A DNA stretch of 64,000 bases from Thalassovita aquimarina (GTDB lineage: Bacteria; Pseudomonadota; Alphaproteobacteria; Rhodobacterales; Rhodobacteraceae), in NCBI RefSeq assembly GCF_018219815.1, contig NZ_JADMKU010000004.1, positions 186,001 to 250,000 on the forward strand. Direction: 5' to 3'. The notes beneath the pieces were generated by a model. The model did no database searches. It saw only the letters and a program-made list of their open reading frames with translations, and was not told where the DNA came from. This document shows, in pieces, positions 1-9,511 of this stretch. Position numbers and translations under genes: made by a program. Numbering within the stretch: position 1 is the first letter of the stretch; each line of letters opens with the position of its first letter.

Positions 1-92
1 AACCGACATTGCCGCGCGCGCAGCCGTCCGCGCACGCGGTCCTCGCCGGAAAGTGAGTTGGCAAAATCCGTTTTTTATCCCATTTGAATTGC

Positions 93-902
93 ATGATCAG
101 ACATCTGCTCCCTAGCCTCATCGCGGCCCTTGCCCTGTCGCTGCCCTCGTTCGCAGCCGCCTCACCGTCAGAAATGGCGCAGATCGAAGTGCTGCCCGGC
201 TGGGAACAGGCCGATGGCAACCGCGTGGTGGGGCTGCATATCAAGCTGCAGCCGGGCTGGAAGACCTATTGGCGCGCGCCCGGCGATGCCGGCATTCCGC
301 CGCTGATCGACCTGAGCGGATCAAGCAACCTGCACGCGATGGCGCCGGCATGGCCCACCCCGCATGTGTTTTCGCAAAACGGCATGCGTTCGGTCGGGTA
401 TCTGGACGAAGTGATATTGCCGGTGATCCTGACCCCGCGGGATGCTGGCGCGCCGATCGCGCTGAGCGGCCAGATGCAGATCGGGATCTGCAAGGACGTC
501 TGCGTGCCGGCGGAACTGTCTTTCGACGCGGCGTTGCCAGCCGGACCCGGTTTTGCCGATCCGCTGCTCAGCGCGGCGCTGGCAGATCAGCCCGTGGACG
601 GGCGCCAGGCCGGGCTGGGCCGGATCGAATGCACCGTGTCGGTGACGCCCGACGGCCTCGCGCTCAATGCGGAATTCCTGCTGCCCTCGACCGGGGGCGA
701 TGAATACGCGGTAGTCGAAACCCGCGACCCGGAGGTCTGGATCGCCGAGGCCGAAACCCGCCGCGACGGTAATATACTGCGTGTCCGGACCGAGATGATC
801 CATGTCGAGGGAGGTGCCTTCGCGCTGGACCGATCGGGCATCCGGATCACAGTGTTGGGCAGCCGCAAAGCGGTCGATATCCAGGGCTGCCCCGCCCCCT
901 GA
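93..902 (+). CDS. Periplasmic DsbD N-terminal-like (thiol:disulfide interchange) domain protein
   Basis: This 269-residue protein starts with an N-terminal signal peptide (hydrophobic segment about residues 7-20, cleavage near AAA-SPS). The rest resembles the periplasmic N-terminal domain of DsbD/ScsB proteins, including a C133-x3-C137 pair in a GICKDVC context. In full-length DsbD this domain receives electrons from a transmembrane domain and passes them to periplasmic substrates. Here no transmembrane or C-terminal thioredoxin domain follows, so it must work with a separate membrane partner or has another role. I prefer ATG at 93 to the TTG nine bases upstream. It converges on the RND permease gene. 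Family call is fairly firm; the function is inferred. Confidence 0.75.
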   Translation: MIRHLLPSLIAALALSLPSFAAASPSEMAQIEVLPGWEQADGNRVVGLHIKLQPGWKTYWRAPGDAGIPPLIDLSGSSNLHAMAPAWPTPHVFSQNGMRSVGYLDEVILPVILTPRDAGAPIALSGQMQIGICKDVCVPAELSFDAALPAGPGFADPLLSAALADQPVDGRQAGLGRIECTVSVTPDGLALNAEFLLPSTGGDEYAVVETRDPEVWIAEAETRRDGNILRVRTEMIHVEGGAFALDRSGIRITVLGSRKAVDIQGCPAP

Positions 903-912
903 TCCCCCCTGA

Positions 913-3900
913 TCAACCGCGCGCGCGGCGCAGCCTGATCCCGATCACGATGGCCGATGCCGTGTAGACAACGAACGTCAGCACCGCCGCCCCGGCCAGG
1001 AACAGCCCCAGCCCCATGGCGACAGGTGCGGATCCGACAAGCGCCGGCAATGCCTTGGCCAGCACCGGGTGCGGCGCACCGTTCAGGATCGGCCAGACCA
1101 GTGTCATCTCGAGCCAGCCCAGCAAAGCCACCCCCGTCCCGATCACCGGCAGGTTCAACCCACGGCTGCGCAACGCGTGGCGCAGCGATATGACCTGTCT
1201 TTTGACGTCGTGCTGGACCGCGATCAGCGCCGGCACCACCAGCAGCACCAGCACCATGCCGAAACCCAGCCCATAGACCAGCGTGATCACCGTCGGGCGC
1301 AGGAACTGCGCCTGCTGCGAACTTTCGTAGAGCAGCGGCGCCAGCCCCAGAACCGTGGTCATCGTGGTCAGCATGACCGGGCGCAGGCGGTCGGCGGCGC
1401 CGTCGATGATCGACGGGATCAGCCCGCGATCCTCGGCATATTCGTCGATCGTGGTGACCAGGACGATGGAGTCGTTGATGATGATCCCGGTCATCCCCAG
1501 CAGCCCCACGACAGTGAACATCGACAGCGGCACACCCCAGATGTAGTGCCCCCAGATCGTGCCGACCAATCCGAAGGGAATGATCGCCATCACCACCAGC
1601 GGCCGGGTCCAGCTGGCGAAGACCCAGGCCAGCACCAGGTATATGCCGGTCAGGCACAGGATCAGCCCGGTGCGCGCCTCGGACAGGAAGGTGTCTTCCT
1701 GCTCCGACAGACCGGACAGCCGCCATTCCACCTGCAAGGTGCTGGCGATTTCGGGCAGGATCTCGGTTTCCAGCGCCTGCGCGATTTCGGCGGCGCGGGC
1801 GGGATCGTCTTCGGAAATGTCACCGGTGACGGAAATCAGCCGGATGCCGTTTTCGCGCCGCACGGTGGAAAAGCCGCTGCGCGAGGTGACGGTCACGATA
1901 TCGGCCAGCGGCACGTAATCGCCCGTGCCGGTGCGCAGCTGCATCCGTTCGAGGAAATCGGCGGTCAGTTCGCCTTCGGGCAGTTCCACCCGGATCGCGG
2001 CGCTGCGCGACCCGTCGGGGTAGGTCGCCGCCTCCAGCCCGTTCAGCCGGTGCCGCAGCACCCGCCCCAGCCCGTCGATGGTAAACCCGAGCGCCTGGCC
2101 CTGCGGCGTCAGATCCAGGATCAGCTCTTCTTTGTCATAGGACAGGTTGTCTTCGACCGCCGACACTTCCGGGTAGCGGCTAAGCGCGGACTTCAGGCTT
2201 TCGCTGGCCTGCTTCAGCACATCGGCGCTGGCGCCGTAGAACTGTACGTCCAGCGCATCGCCGCCCGGCCCCGACCGCCAGCCGCGGAAGCTGACGATTT
2301 CGGTCAGAGGATGCTGCCGCACGGTTTCCTGCAATTCGGCGACGAAGGCGAAGCTGGAATAGGGCCGCAGGTCGGCGTCGATCAGTTCGATCGCGATGCC
2401 GCCCAGCAGGTCTTGATCCTTGCTGTCCGCGCCGGGCAGCGGTCGGCCGGAATTGCCGCCGATCTCGGCCACGACGTAATCGATGGGATTGCGGCCGTAC
2501 TCGTCTTCGTATCGCTTCGCGGTTTCTGCCACCGCGCGCTGCATTTCGCGCATCATCGCCAGCGAATCCGCCCGCGTGGCGCCGGGCAGCATGGCGAAAT
2601 TGCCGGTCACCGAGCTGCGTTCGGGGGCATTGAAGAAGCGCCAGTTGACTTCGCCGCGCGCGAACAGCGCGATCTGGCTGGCCAGGATCAGAACGGTCGC
2701 CGCCAGAACCGGATACCGCGCCCAGACCACCAGCCGGATCAGATGCCGGAACAGGTTGTCGCGCACCCAGCGGAAACCGCGATTGACCATGCGCGAGGGC
2801 CAGTCATACCAGTGATCGCGGTGCTGGTGCGCCAAGGCATGGGACATGTGATTGGGCAAGATCAGGAAGCATTCGACCAGCGACGCCGCCAGCACCGCGA
2901 TCACGGTGAAGGGAATGTCGCCGATCAGGTCGCCGAAGCGCCCGCCGATGGCGGTCAGCCCGAAAAAGGCGATGATCGTGGTCAGGGTGGCGGAAAACAC
3001 CGGCATCGCCATCTTGCGGGCGGCGTTTTCCGCCGCGCGCACCGGGCCTTCGCCGAACCGGCGCAACCGGGCATCGGCATGTTCGCCCACCACGATGGCG
3101 TCATCCACCACGATGCCCAGCGTGATGATCAGCGCGAACAGGCTGATCATGTTGATGGTCAGCCCACCCACATACATCAGCGCGATCGCCGCCAGCATCG
3201 ACACCGGGATACCGGCGGCGACCCAGAAGGCGGTGCGGGCGTTGAGGAACAGAAACAGCAGCGCCACCACCAGCCCCAGCCCCATCAGCCCGTTGTCGAT
3301 CAGGATGTTCAGACGGCCGCTGATCGCCTCGGCGCGGGTGCGGATCAGGTCGATGCTGACGCCTTCGGGCAGGGTCGCCTGCAGGGTCTCGGCGATTTCT
3401 TCCACCCGGTGCTGGATCTTGATCGCATCGCCGGCGGCGGACCGGTCGATGCGGATCGATACGGCGGGGTTTTCGCCCACGAAATAGCTGCGGCTGCGGT
3501 CGCTGCCCAGCCGTTCGACCCTCGCAACGTCGCCCACGGTCAGGGACGACCCGTCCTCGTTCGAGCGCAGCACGATCGCCTCGATCTGCTCCGGGCTGCG
3601 CTTTTCGACGCCGGTGCGGACGCGGGCATTGGCGCCGGTTACATCCCCCGCCGGATCGGCGGCGACTTCCCCGGCGATGGCGGCGGCGATCTGCTGGATG
3701 GTGATGTCGTTCGAAATCAGGTTGACCGAGGGCACCTCGACCACCGTTTCCGATGCCGCGACGCCGCGGATCGTGGTCCGGGTCACGCCCGCGGCGAACA
3801 GCCGGGTGACGAATTCATCGGCGAACAGCCCCAACTGGCGCGGTTCCACCGGGCCGGTGATCACCACGTCGGTGACCCGGTCGCGCCAGGCCCCGCGCGT

Positions 3901-4308
3901 CACCTTGGGGTCCTCGGCATCCTCGGGCAGCGTCGTGACGCCGTCCACCGCCGCCTGCACATCGTCGGCGGCGCGGCTCATGTCCCAGCCCGGCTCGAAA
4001 TCCAGCGAAATCCCGGCCCGGCCTTCGCGGCTGGTGCTTTCGCTGCTTTCGACCCCTTCGACGGTCAGCAACGCCGGTTCCAGCACCTGCACGATGGCGG
4101 CATCGACATCCTCGGCCCCCGCCCCGTCCCAGATGACCGAAACGTTGACGTTGTCGACGATCACGTCGGGAAAGAACTGCGCCCGCATCCGCGGCACCGC
4201 CGACATGCCCAGCACCAGAAGCACGATCAGCAGCAGGTTGGCCACCGTGCGGTGACGGGTGAAATAGGACAGGATACCGCCCGCCGCGTCGGGGATCGCG
4301 CGCACCAT
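913..4308 (-). CDS. RND efflux transporter, permease subunit (AcrB/HAE family)
   Basis: This 1131-residue inner-membrane protein is the proton-driven pump of a tripartite RND exporter. It shows the N-terminal TM (VANLLLIVLLVLG, about residues 23-36), a large periplasmic porter loop starting with the QFFPDV motif, a TM4 VVDDAIV segment carrying the Asp-Asp proton-relay pair, and a second periplasmic loop followed by the C-terminal TM bundle. The length is slightly above the usual 1020-1100. It starts 3 bases after the adaptor gene's stop, so the two are co-transcribed. No outer-membrane factor gene is in the window. The substrate cannot be read from sequence. Confidence 0.93.
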   Translation of the reverse strand: MVRAIPDAAGGILSYFTRHRTVANLLLIVLLVLGMSAVPRMRAQFFPDVIVDNVNVSVIWDGAGAEDVDAAIVQVLEPALLTVEGVESSESTSREGRAGISLDFEPGWDMSRAADDVQAAVDGVTTLPEDAEDPKVTRGAWRDRVTDVVITGPVEPRQLGLFADEFVTRLFAAGVTRTTIRGVAASETVVEVPSVNLISNDITIQQIAAAIAGEVAADPAGDVTGANARVRTGVEKRSPEQIEAIVLRSNEDGSSLTVGDVARVERLGSDRSRSYFVGENPAVSIRIDRSAAGDAIKIQHRVEEIAETLQATLPEGVSIDLIRTRAEAISGRLNILIDNGLMGLGLVVALLFLFLNARTAFWVAAGIPVSMLAAIALMYVGGLTINMISLFALIITLGIVVDDAIVVGEHADARLRRFGEGPVRAAENAARKMAMPVFSATLTTIIAFFGLTAIGGRFGDLIGDIPFTVIAVLAASLVECFLILPNHMSHALAHQHRDHWYDWPSRMVNRGFRWVRDNLFRHLIRLVVWARYPVLAATVLILASQIALFARGEVNWRFFNAPERSSVTGNFAMLPGATRADSLAMMREMQRAVAETAKRYEDEYGRNPIDYVVAEIGGNSGRPLPGADSKDQDLLGGIAIELIDADLRPYSSFAFVAELQETVRQHPLTEIVSFRGWRSGPGGDALDVQFYGASADVLKQASESLKSALSRYPEVSAVEDNLSYDKEELILDLTPQGQALGFTIDGLGRVLRHRLNGLEAATYPDGSRSAAIRVELPEGELTADFLERMQLRTGTGDYVPLADIVTVTSRSGFSTVRRENGIRLISVTGDISEDDPARAAEIAQALETEILPEIASTLQVEWRLSGLSEQEDTFLSEARTGLILCLTGIYLVLAWVFASWTRPLVVMAIIPFGLVGTIWGHYIWGVPLSMFTVVGLLGMTGIIINDSIVLVTTIDEYAEDRGLIPSIIDGAADRLRPVMLTTMTTVLGLAPLLYESSQQAQFLRPTVITLVYGLGFGMVLVLLVVPALIAVQHDVKRQVISLRHALRSRGLNLPVIGTGVALLGWLEMTLVWPILNGAPHPVLAKALPALVGSAPVAMGLGLFLAGAAVLTFVVYTASAIVIGIRLRRARG

Positions 4309-4311
4309 GGA

Positions 4312-5769
4312 TCAGCCCCCCATCCGCGTTTCCAGCTGCTGCACCATCTGCGCCGGAACCTGCGGCGACTGCAGCGCGGTCAGCAGCCGGGTCTTCACCT
4401 CTTCCGCCATGAGCCGGTCATCCTTGACGAAACTCATCAGTCGGGCGCGGCGTTCCTCGCTCAGCGCGACCATCTCGGTGTCTTGCACCTGCCGCGCGGC
4501 CTCGGGGCGCAACGGGCGCACCTTGATCCCGGCGCCCAGAAGCGGCGTGCGTTCGCGCACCACCTGGCGCCCCGCCAGATCCGGCGCGCGCACCAGAATA
4601 TCGTCGCCCTGCCGCCGCAGCAGCGTCACCGGCAGCTTTTCCAGCCGGTCACCTTCCCCCAGCACCAGAACCGTACCGTCCGAGGCCAAGGCCTTCGACG
4701 GCAGCCGCACCACCTGTTCCAGTTCGGGTTCCTCGACCTCGACGGTGACGAAATCGCCCGGTTTCATGCCGCGCGGGCTGTCCAGCGAGGCAAAGATCAA
4801 ACGCCCGGTCTGGCCTTCGCCTACCGCCGCGCTGGCGCGGCTGATCTTGCCGGTCGTGCTCAAGTCGATGCCACTGACATCCAACGTCACGGTGACCGGC
4901 GCCGGGCGCAGCGTCCCGTCGGCGTCCAGCAGCCGGGCATATTGCGTGGTCGAAACGCGGAAGGCGACCTCCAATGCGTCGCCATCGACCAGATCGGCCA
5001 GCTTTTCATTGCTGCCGACCAACCCGCCGGCCACCGCCGATACGTCGCTGAGCGTGCCGGAGAATTCGGCGCGCACCTCGGTATCGTCCAGCTGCCGCTG
5101 CGCCTCGTCTCGGGCGATCCGCGCCCGGGCCAGCGCGGTTTCGGCCTTGTCCACCCGCGCCTCGGCCTGGGCCAGCGACTGGCGGCGACTGACCACCGAT
5201 TGCCGTGCCGAGGCGGCGGCCAGTTCGGCGGTTTCCACCGCAGTTTCGGTGACCACGCCGCGGGTCGCCAAATCCTTCTGCCGTTCGAACGCGCGCTGGC
5301 GCAACCCGGCCTGTTCGGTGGCCGCGTCCAGTTCATCCTGCGCCAGTTGCAGCCCACGCTCGGCATCGCGGATTTCGGCTTGTGCATCCAGCAGATTGGC
5401 CTCGGCCCGGGCCAGCGCGGCCTGCGCGTCGGCCGGATCGATCCGGACCAGAACCTGCCCCGCCTCGACCGCGCCGCCTTCTTCGAAATTGTCGGCCAGT
5501 TCGATCACAGTCCCCGGCACCGCCGCCCGGATCTGCAGCGACCTGCGGCTTTCGATCTGACCGAAGACCTGCAGCACCGGCGTCACCGTCTGCGGCGTGG
5601 CCGCGACAACCGCCACGGTGAAGACCCGTTCACGCACCTGCGGTTTTTTCGCTTCGCGCGACATCCGGTCATTGATCGCATCGCGGATCAGCGATCCGGC
5701 GAAAAGGATCAGGCCCAGAGTGACCGCCATCAGGAAAAGCCCCGTCATGCTCTGACGCAGAAAACGCAT
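4312..5769 (-). CDS. RND efflux transporter, periplasmic adaptor (membrane fusion protein)
   Basis: This 485-residue adaptor joins the RND pump to an outer-membrane channel. It has one N-terminal TM anchor (about residues 8-25), a lipoyl/barrel-sandwich segment beginning after the VFTVAVV stretch, and a long alternating-charge coiled-coil hairpin (about residues 100-210, rich in Ala/Glu/Arg heptads). Beta-barrel and membrane-proximal domains follow. I chose the ATG at 5769 because AAGGAT sits at ribosome-binding distance; an upstream start at 5811 lacks this. It is the first gene of the pump operon. Annotation as HlyD/AcrA family is secure. Confidence 0.9.
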   Translation of the reverse strand: MRFLRQSMTGLFLMAVTLGLILFAGSLIRDAINDRMSREAKKPQVRERVFTVAVVAATPQTVTPVLQVFGQIESRRSLQIRAAVPGTVIELADNFEEGGAVEAGQVLVRIDPADAQAALARAEANLLDAQAEIRDAERGLQLAQDELDAATEQAGLRQRAFERQKDLATRGVVTETAVETAELAAASARQSVVSRRQSLAQAEARVDKAETALARARIARDEAQRQLDDTEVRAEFSGTLSDVSAVAGGLVGSNEKLADLVDGDALEVAFRVSTTQYARLLDADGTLRPAPVTVTLDVSGIDLSTTGKISRASAAVGEGQTGRLIFASLDSPRGMKPGDFVTVEVEEPELEQVVRLPSKALASDGTVLVLGEGDRLEKLPVTLLRRQGDDILVRAPDLAGRQVVRERTPLLGAGIKVRPLRPEAARQVQDTEMVALSEERRARLMSFVKDDRLMAEEVKTRLLTALQSPQVPAQMVQQLETRMGG

Positions 5770-5865
5770 GTTCAGATCCTTGCAAAAGACCGTATCCGGC
5801 CGTCCCGACACTACCTAGTCGGCCCCGAAGCGAAGCCAATAGTCACATATTATACGCCGGGAATA

Positions 5866-6408
5866 TTATTTCCGTCGCTTATGTTCTTCCAGCCGGGGAA
5901 AGATTTCGACGAAATTGCAGGGCCGGTGGCGGTAATCCAGTTGGTATTGCAGGATTTCGTCCCAGGCATCCTTGCACGCCCCGGTGCTGCCGGGCAGCGC
6001 GAACAGGTAGGTGCCGCCCGCGACCCCGCCGGTGGCGCGGCTTTGCACCGCGCTGGTGCCGATCTTTTTCATCGAAACGATGGTGAAGACGGTGCCGAAG
6101 GCCTCGATTTCCTTTTCATAGACGTCGCGATGCGCCTCGACCGTCACGTCGCGCCCGGTCAAACCGGTGCCGCCGGTGGAAATGATGACATCGACCTCCT
6201 TGTCGGCGATCCACGCGCGCAGTTGATCGGCGATCTGTTCCCGCTCGTCCTGCACGATCTTGCGGTCGGCGACGACATGGCCCGCGCCCTCGATCCGCCC
6301 GACCAGCGTGTCGCCGGAGCGGTCCTCGGCCAGACCGCGCGTATCCGACACGGTCAGAACCGCGATGCGGACCGGGATGAATTCCTTGCTTTCGTCGATA
6401 CGCGACAT
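5866..6408 (-). CDS. moaB: Molybdenum cofactor biosynthesis protein B
   Basis: This 180-residue protein belongs to the MoaB/MogA molybdopterin-adenylyltransferase-like family, which acts on molybdopterin before molybdenum insertion. Visible signatures are VLTVSDTRG near the N terminus, SGDTLV, and the conserved STGGTGLTGRD loop (about residues 97-107) that binds the pterin/nucleotide. LPGS near residue 153 also fits. It is the last gene of a three-gene minus-strand set with the LysE-type exporter and the uracil-DNA glycosylase. Its ribosome-binding site (AAGGATAAGG) overlaps the end of the LysE gene, which suggests coupling. Confidence 0.92.
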   Translation of the reverse strand: MSRIDESKEFIPVRIAVLTVSDTRGLAEDRSGDTLVGRIEGAGHVVADRKIVQDEREQIADQLRAWIADKEVDVIISTGGTGLTGRDVTVEAHRDVYEKEIEAFGTVFTIVSMKKIGTSAVQSRATGGVAGGTYLFALPGSTGACKDAWDEILQYQLDYRHRPCNFVEIFPRLEEHKRRK

Positions 6409-6413
6409 CTGCC

Positions 6414-7037
6414 TTATCCTTTTTCCAGAAGCGCCAGGCGCAGCGCCAGCCCGGCGAAGATACCGGCGCTAATCCGGCCCAGCCAGCGGGCAAAGACCGG
6501 GTTTCCGGTCAATTGACGGCCGACGCCGCCGGCAAACAGCCCCACCATCGCATTGATGGCGAAGCCACCCAAGGATAGCACCGCGCCGAAGATCAGGAAC
6601 TGCGCCAGAACGTCCCCCTTTTCCGGAACGACGAATTGCGGCACGAAGGCCAGAACGAAGAGGATCACCTTGGGATTGGTCAGGTTGACCAGCAACCCGT
6701 CGCGAAACGCCTGCGCGGCGCGTTTGGCCGGGACGTCCGTGGCGCGGGCGCCGGTCTTCAGCGCCTGCAAAGCAAGCCACAGCAGGTACGCGACGCCCAG
6801 CCAGCGGATCGCATCGAACGCCCACGGCAGCGCCGCAATCAGCGCACTGAGACCGAGACCGGCAGCGGCGCCATGCAGGAAAGCCCCCGTGGAAATCCCG
6901 GCGCTGGCGGCAACGGCCGCTTTCGGCCCCGAGTTCAATCCCTGCCCGAGGCAGAACATCATGTCCGCCCCCGGTGTGAGGTTCAGCGCCAACGCGGCGG
7001 GTACGAAGGCCAGCAGAGTCAGCGGATCGACGATCAT
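6414..7037 (-). CDS. LysE/RhtB family exporter
   Basis: This 207-residue inner-membrane protein is of the LysE/RhtB amino-acid exporter superfamily, which has about six TM segments. The N-terminal hydrophobic helix ends in NLTPGADMMF, the family's conserved NPGP-like turn. NPKVILF marks the segment after the cytoplasmic loop. The ATG at 7037 overlaps the uracil-DNA glycosylase stop by four bases (ATGA), so translation is probably coupled. Substrate is unknown; amino acids such as homoserine, threonine or lysine are typical of the family. Family is certain, specificity is not. Confidence 0.88.
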   Translation of the reverse strand: MIVDPLTLLAFVPAALALNLTPGADMMFCLGQGLNSGPKAAVAASAGISTGAFLHGAAAGLGLSALIAALPWAFDAIRWLGVAYLLWLALQALKTGARATDVPAKRAAQAFRDGLLVNLTNPKVILFVLAFVPQFVVPEKGDVLAQFLIFGAVLSLGGFAINAMVGLFAGGVGRQLTGNPVFARWLGRISAGIFAGLALRLALLEKG

Positions 7038-7819
7038 GAAGGCTGCTCCAGCCGGGCTTTGATTTCCAGCAGGTCGGCCCAGGCTTCGCGCTTGGCCTGC
7101 GGGGTGCGCAGCAGGTAGGCGGGGTGGAACATCGGGATCGCCGGCTTGCCGAAGGCTTCCGTCCATTGGCCGCGCAACCGGGTGATGCCGCGTTTGCCCA
7201 GGGCGGCCTGGCAGCTGATATTGCCCATCAGGATCAGGAAATCGGGATTGGCCAGCGCCACATGGCGTTCCAGGAACGGGAGCAACATGGCGATTTCATC
7301 CGGTTTCGGATCGCGGTTCTGCGGCGGTCGCCACGGCAGCACATTAGTGATGTAGACGGCGCTTTCGGCCTGATCCGATTTCCGGTCGAGCCCGATCGCG
7401 GCCAGCATCCGGTCCAGCAGCTGCCCGGCGCGGCCGACAAAGGGACGGCCCTCGCGGTCCTCGTCCCGCCCCGGCGCTTCGCCGATGATCATCACCCGCG
7501 CCGCCGGATTACCGTCGGAAAACACCAGCTGTCGCGCGCCGCGCTTCAACTCGCAATGGTCGAAGGCTTCCATCGCCGCGCGCAACGCTTTGAGGTCCTG
7601 CACGCTGCGGGCCGCTGCGCGCGCCTCGGACACCGGATCGACCTCGGCCTGTTTCACGGCGGCCGGGTGCGGGGCCTGCGCTTTTGGCTTCGCTTTCGGC
7701 TTCTCGGCCTCCAGCGCATAGCGGTCCACCGGCGCTTCACAAAGCGCTTCGTCCGCGCCAAGTTCGATCTGCCATTCAAGCAGAGCCTTCGCGGTGTGAA
7801 AATCCAGTGCCGATTCCAT
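7034..7819 (-). CDS. Uracil-DNA glycosylase, family 4-like
   Basis: This 261-residue DNA repair enzyme removes uracil from DNA. Family-4 motifs are present: GEAPGRDED (motif A), [21 protein letters not shown], and HPAYLLR (motif B). The roughly 80 N-terminal residues are a poorly conserved Ala/Lys/Pro-rich extension. Of the four cysteines that hold the [4Fe-4S] cluster in classical family-4 enzymes, only the one in FDHCELKRG remains; the others are replaced by Phe, Trp (NVLPWRPP) and Leu. It is first in the operon with the exporter and moaB, and divergent from pyrB. The ATG at 7819 is preferred to an upstream TTG at 7828. Confidence 0.88.
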   Translation of the reverse strand: MESALDFHTAKALLEWQIELGADEALCEAPVDRYALEAEKPKAKPKAQAPHPAAVKQAEVDPVSEARAAARSVQDLKALRAAMEAFDHCELKRGARQLVFSDGNPAARVMIIGEAPGRDEDREGRPFVGRAGQLLDRMLAAIGLDRKSDQAESAVYITNVLPWRPPQNRDPKPDEIAMLLPFLERHVALANPDFLILMGNISCQAALGKRGITRLRGQWTEAFGKPAIPMFHPAYLLRTPQAKREAWADLLEIKARLEQPS

Positions 7820-7828
7820 GCCGGTCAA

Positions 7829-7985
7829 GCTAGCGCCTGGCGGCGGCGGGGGGAAGGGGCGCTGCCGTTCTGCGCGGCCTTGCCGCGCATTCAGCCGGGG
7901 GTATTTGCACCAAGATGAAACGCGAAGGCTTGCGAGGGGAAGGAGGGGTTTTTATAAGCGGGGCAATGCCAGCATGGAGGGATCG
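7829..7985. promoter_or_regulatory. Divergent intergenic region between the glycosylase gene and pyrB
   Basis: This 157-base stretch separates two divergent genes and should contain both promoters. It holds a GGGGGTATTTGCACC motif (7884-7898) followed by AAGATGAA, which I recognise as a recurrent Rhodobacteraceae intergenic sequence. A clear ribosome-binding site GGAGG (7976-7980) sits 5 bases before the pyrB ATG at 7986. I see no convincing -35/-10 pair. Confidence 0.4.
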
Positions 7986-8942
7986 ATGACATTCACGCAG
8001 AAGCATCTTCTGGGGATCGAACCCTTGCATCCGGCGGAAATCACCGCGGTGCTGGACCTTGCCGATCAGTATGTCGATCTGAACCGGAGCGAGGTGAAAC
8101 ATTCCGACGCTCTGGCCGGACTGACCCAGATCAACATGTTCTTTGAAAATTCCACCCGGACTCAGGCCAGTTTCGAACTGGCGGGCAAGCGGCTGGGCGC
8201 CGACGTGATGAACATGGCGATGCAGGCCAGTTCGATCAAGAAGGGCGAGACGCTGATCGATACCGCGCTGACGCTCAACGCGATGCATCCCGACCTGCTG
8301 GTGGTGCGGCACCCGCATTCCGGCGCGGTGGACCTGCTGGCGCAGAAGGTGAACTGCGCGGTGCTTAATGCCGGCGACGGGCGGCACGAACACCCGACAC
8401 AGGCGTTGCTCGACGCGCTGACGATCCGGCGCGCCAAGGGGCGGCTGCACCGGCTGAACATCGCGATTTGCGGCGACATCGCCCATTCCCGCGTGGCGCG
8501 GTCGAACCTGATCCTCTTGGGCAAGATGGAAAACCGGGTGCGGCTGGTCGGCCCGCCCACCCTGATGCCCACACAGATCGACCAGTTCGGCGTCGAGGTT
8601 TACCACGACATGGAAGAGGGTCTGAAGGACGTCGACGTGGTGATGATGCTGCGTCTGCAGAAGGAACGCATGGATGGCGGTTTCATCCCGTCGGAGCGCG
8701 AATATTACCACCGCTACGGGCTCGATGCCGAAAAGCTGGCGGTGGCGAAACCCGATGCGATCGTGATGCATCCCGGGCCGATGAACCGCGGCGTCGAAAT
8801 CGACGGCACCATCGCCGATGACATCAACCGCTCGGTGATCCAGGAACAGGTGGAAATGGGCGTCGCGGTGCGGATGGCCGCGATGGACCTGCTGGCGCGC
8901 AACCTGCGCTCGGCACGCGCCGGCAAAGAGGTCATGGTATGA
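7986..8942 (+). CDS. pyrB: Aspartate carbamoyltransferase catalytic subunit
   Basis: This 318-residue enzyme condenses carbamoyl phosphate with L-aspartate, the second step of pyrimidine synthesis. The carbamoyl-phosphate site [12 protein letters not shown] (about residues 52-63), the VRHPHSG loop, [10 protein letters not shown] and the C-terminal MHPGPMNRG signature are all present. The ATG at 7986 follows GGAGG; an in-frame ATG at 7974 would place the Shine-Dalgarno inside the gene. No pyrI regulatory subunit is present. Instead a catalytically defective dihydroorotase homologue is encoded downstream in the same operon, as in the pyrBC' type of assembly. Confidence 0.96.
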   Translation: MTFTQKHLLGIEPLHPAEITAVLDLADQYVDLNRSEVKHSDALAGLTQINMFFENSTRTQASFELAGKRLGADVMNMAMQASSIKKGETLIDTALTLNAMHPDLLVVRHPHSGAVDLLAQKVNCAVLNAGDGRHEHPTQALLDALTIRRAKGRLHRLNIAICGDIAHSRVARSNLILLGKMENRVRLVGPPTLMPTQIDQFGVEVYHDMEEGLKDVDVVMMLRLQKERMDGGFIPSEREYYHRYGLDAEKLAVAKPDAIVMHPGPMNRGVEIDGTIADDINRSVIQEQVEMGVAVRMAAMDLLARNLRSARAGKEVMV

Positions 8943-9511
8943 TCGACCCGCTGCAGGTCCGGCCCGACGAAGGCAACGGCCTGCGATTGTTCGCGCTCGA
9001 CGTGGACCGGGACGAGCGCGAACGATTGCAGACGATCCTGAACGCCGCCGAACCGGGGCTGGCGGCGGGGCGTCTGGCCGATCTGCTGGGCGTGCAGGAC
9101 GTCGACGCAACCCGGATCGAGATTTTCCATACCGATGACCTGTCCGGCTTTGGCCTGTTCAACTACCTGATCAAGGCCAACGGCCTGCCCGAGGCGGCGC
9201 TGGAACCGGACCGCGCGCGGATCGAAGCGCTGGAAGGCACCGTCATGATCCTCTATTCCCGCGCCTTTCACGACCGCCACGAAACGCTGGCCCCGGCCGC
9301 GCATGTCACCCTGATCGGCGCCTGGGACGAAGCCCTGCCCGAAATGGAATTCACCCCCCTGCGCAGCGCATCGGCCAAAGGCGCGATCGGCAACGCCAAG
9401 GCCGAACCGGCGCCCGCCCCGACGTTGCAGCGCTGGTTTTGGGCGGCCGTGCTGTTCGTTGCCCTTGCCATTGCCGCGCTGATAGCGGGCCTGAAAGGGG
9501 CTTCCGGATGA
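8939..9511 (+). CDS. Hypothetical protein with one C-terminal TM segment
   Basis: I do not recognise a family in this 190-residue protein. It is mostly a soluble, acidic domain without cysteines, then an Ala/Pro-rich linker (PAPAPTLQ, about residues 157-164) and one C-terminal TM helix (about 167-186). It looks like a tail-anchored inner-membrane protein with its main domain in the cytoplasm. The start overlaps the pyrB stop by four bases, and its own stop overlaps the next start the same way, so it belongs to the pyr operon. Function is unknown. Confidence 0.7.
   Translation: MIDPLQVRPDEGNGLRLFALDVDRDERERLQTILNAAEPGLAAGRLADLLGVQDVDATRIEIFHTDDLSGFGLFNYLIKANGLPEAALEPDRARIEALEGTVMILYSRAFHDRHETLAPAAHVTLIGAWDEALPEMEFTPLRSASAKGAIGNAKAEPAPAPTLQRWFWAAVLFVALAIAALIAGLKGASG

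Noticed and set aside
1-83. End of an upstream gene at the window start
   Set aside because: No frame gives a recognisable protein end in so few bases; left unannotated.
1069-6516. A very long open frame on the plus strand antisense to the RND pump, adaptor and moaB genes
   Set aside because: Its translation is low-complexity (Gln, Arg, His, Asp-rich) and mirrors the codon bias of the minus-strand genes, whose proteins match known families.
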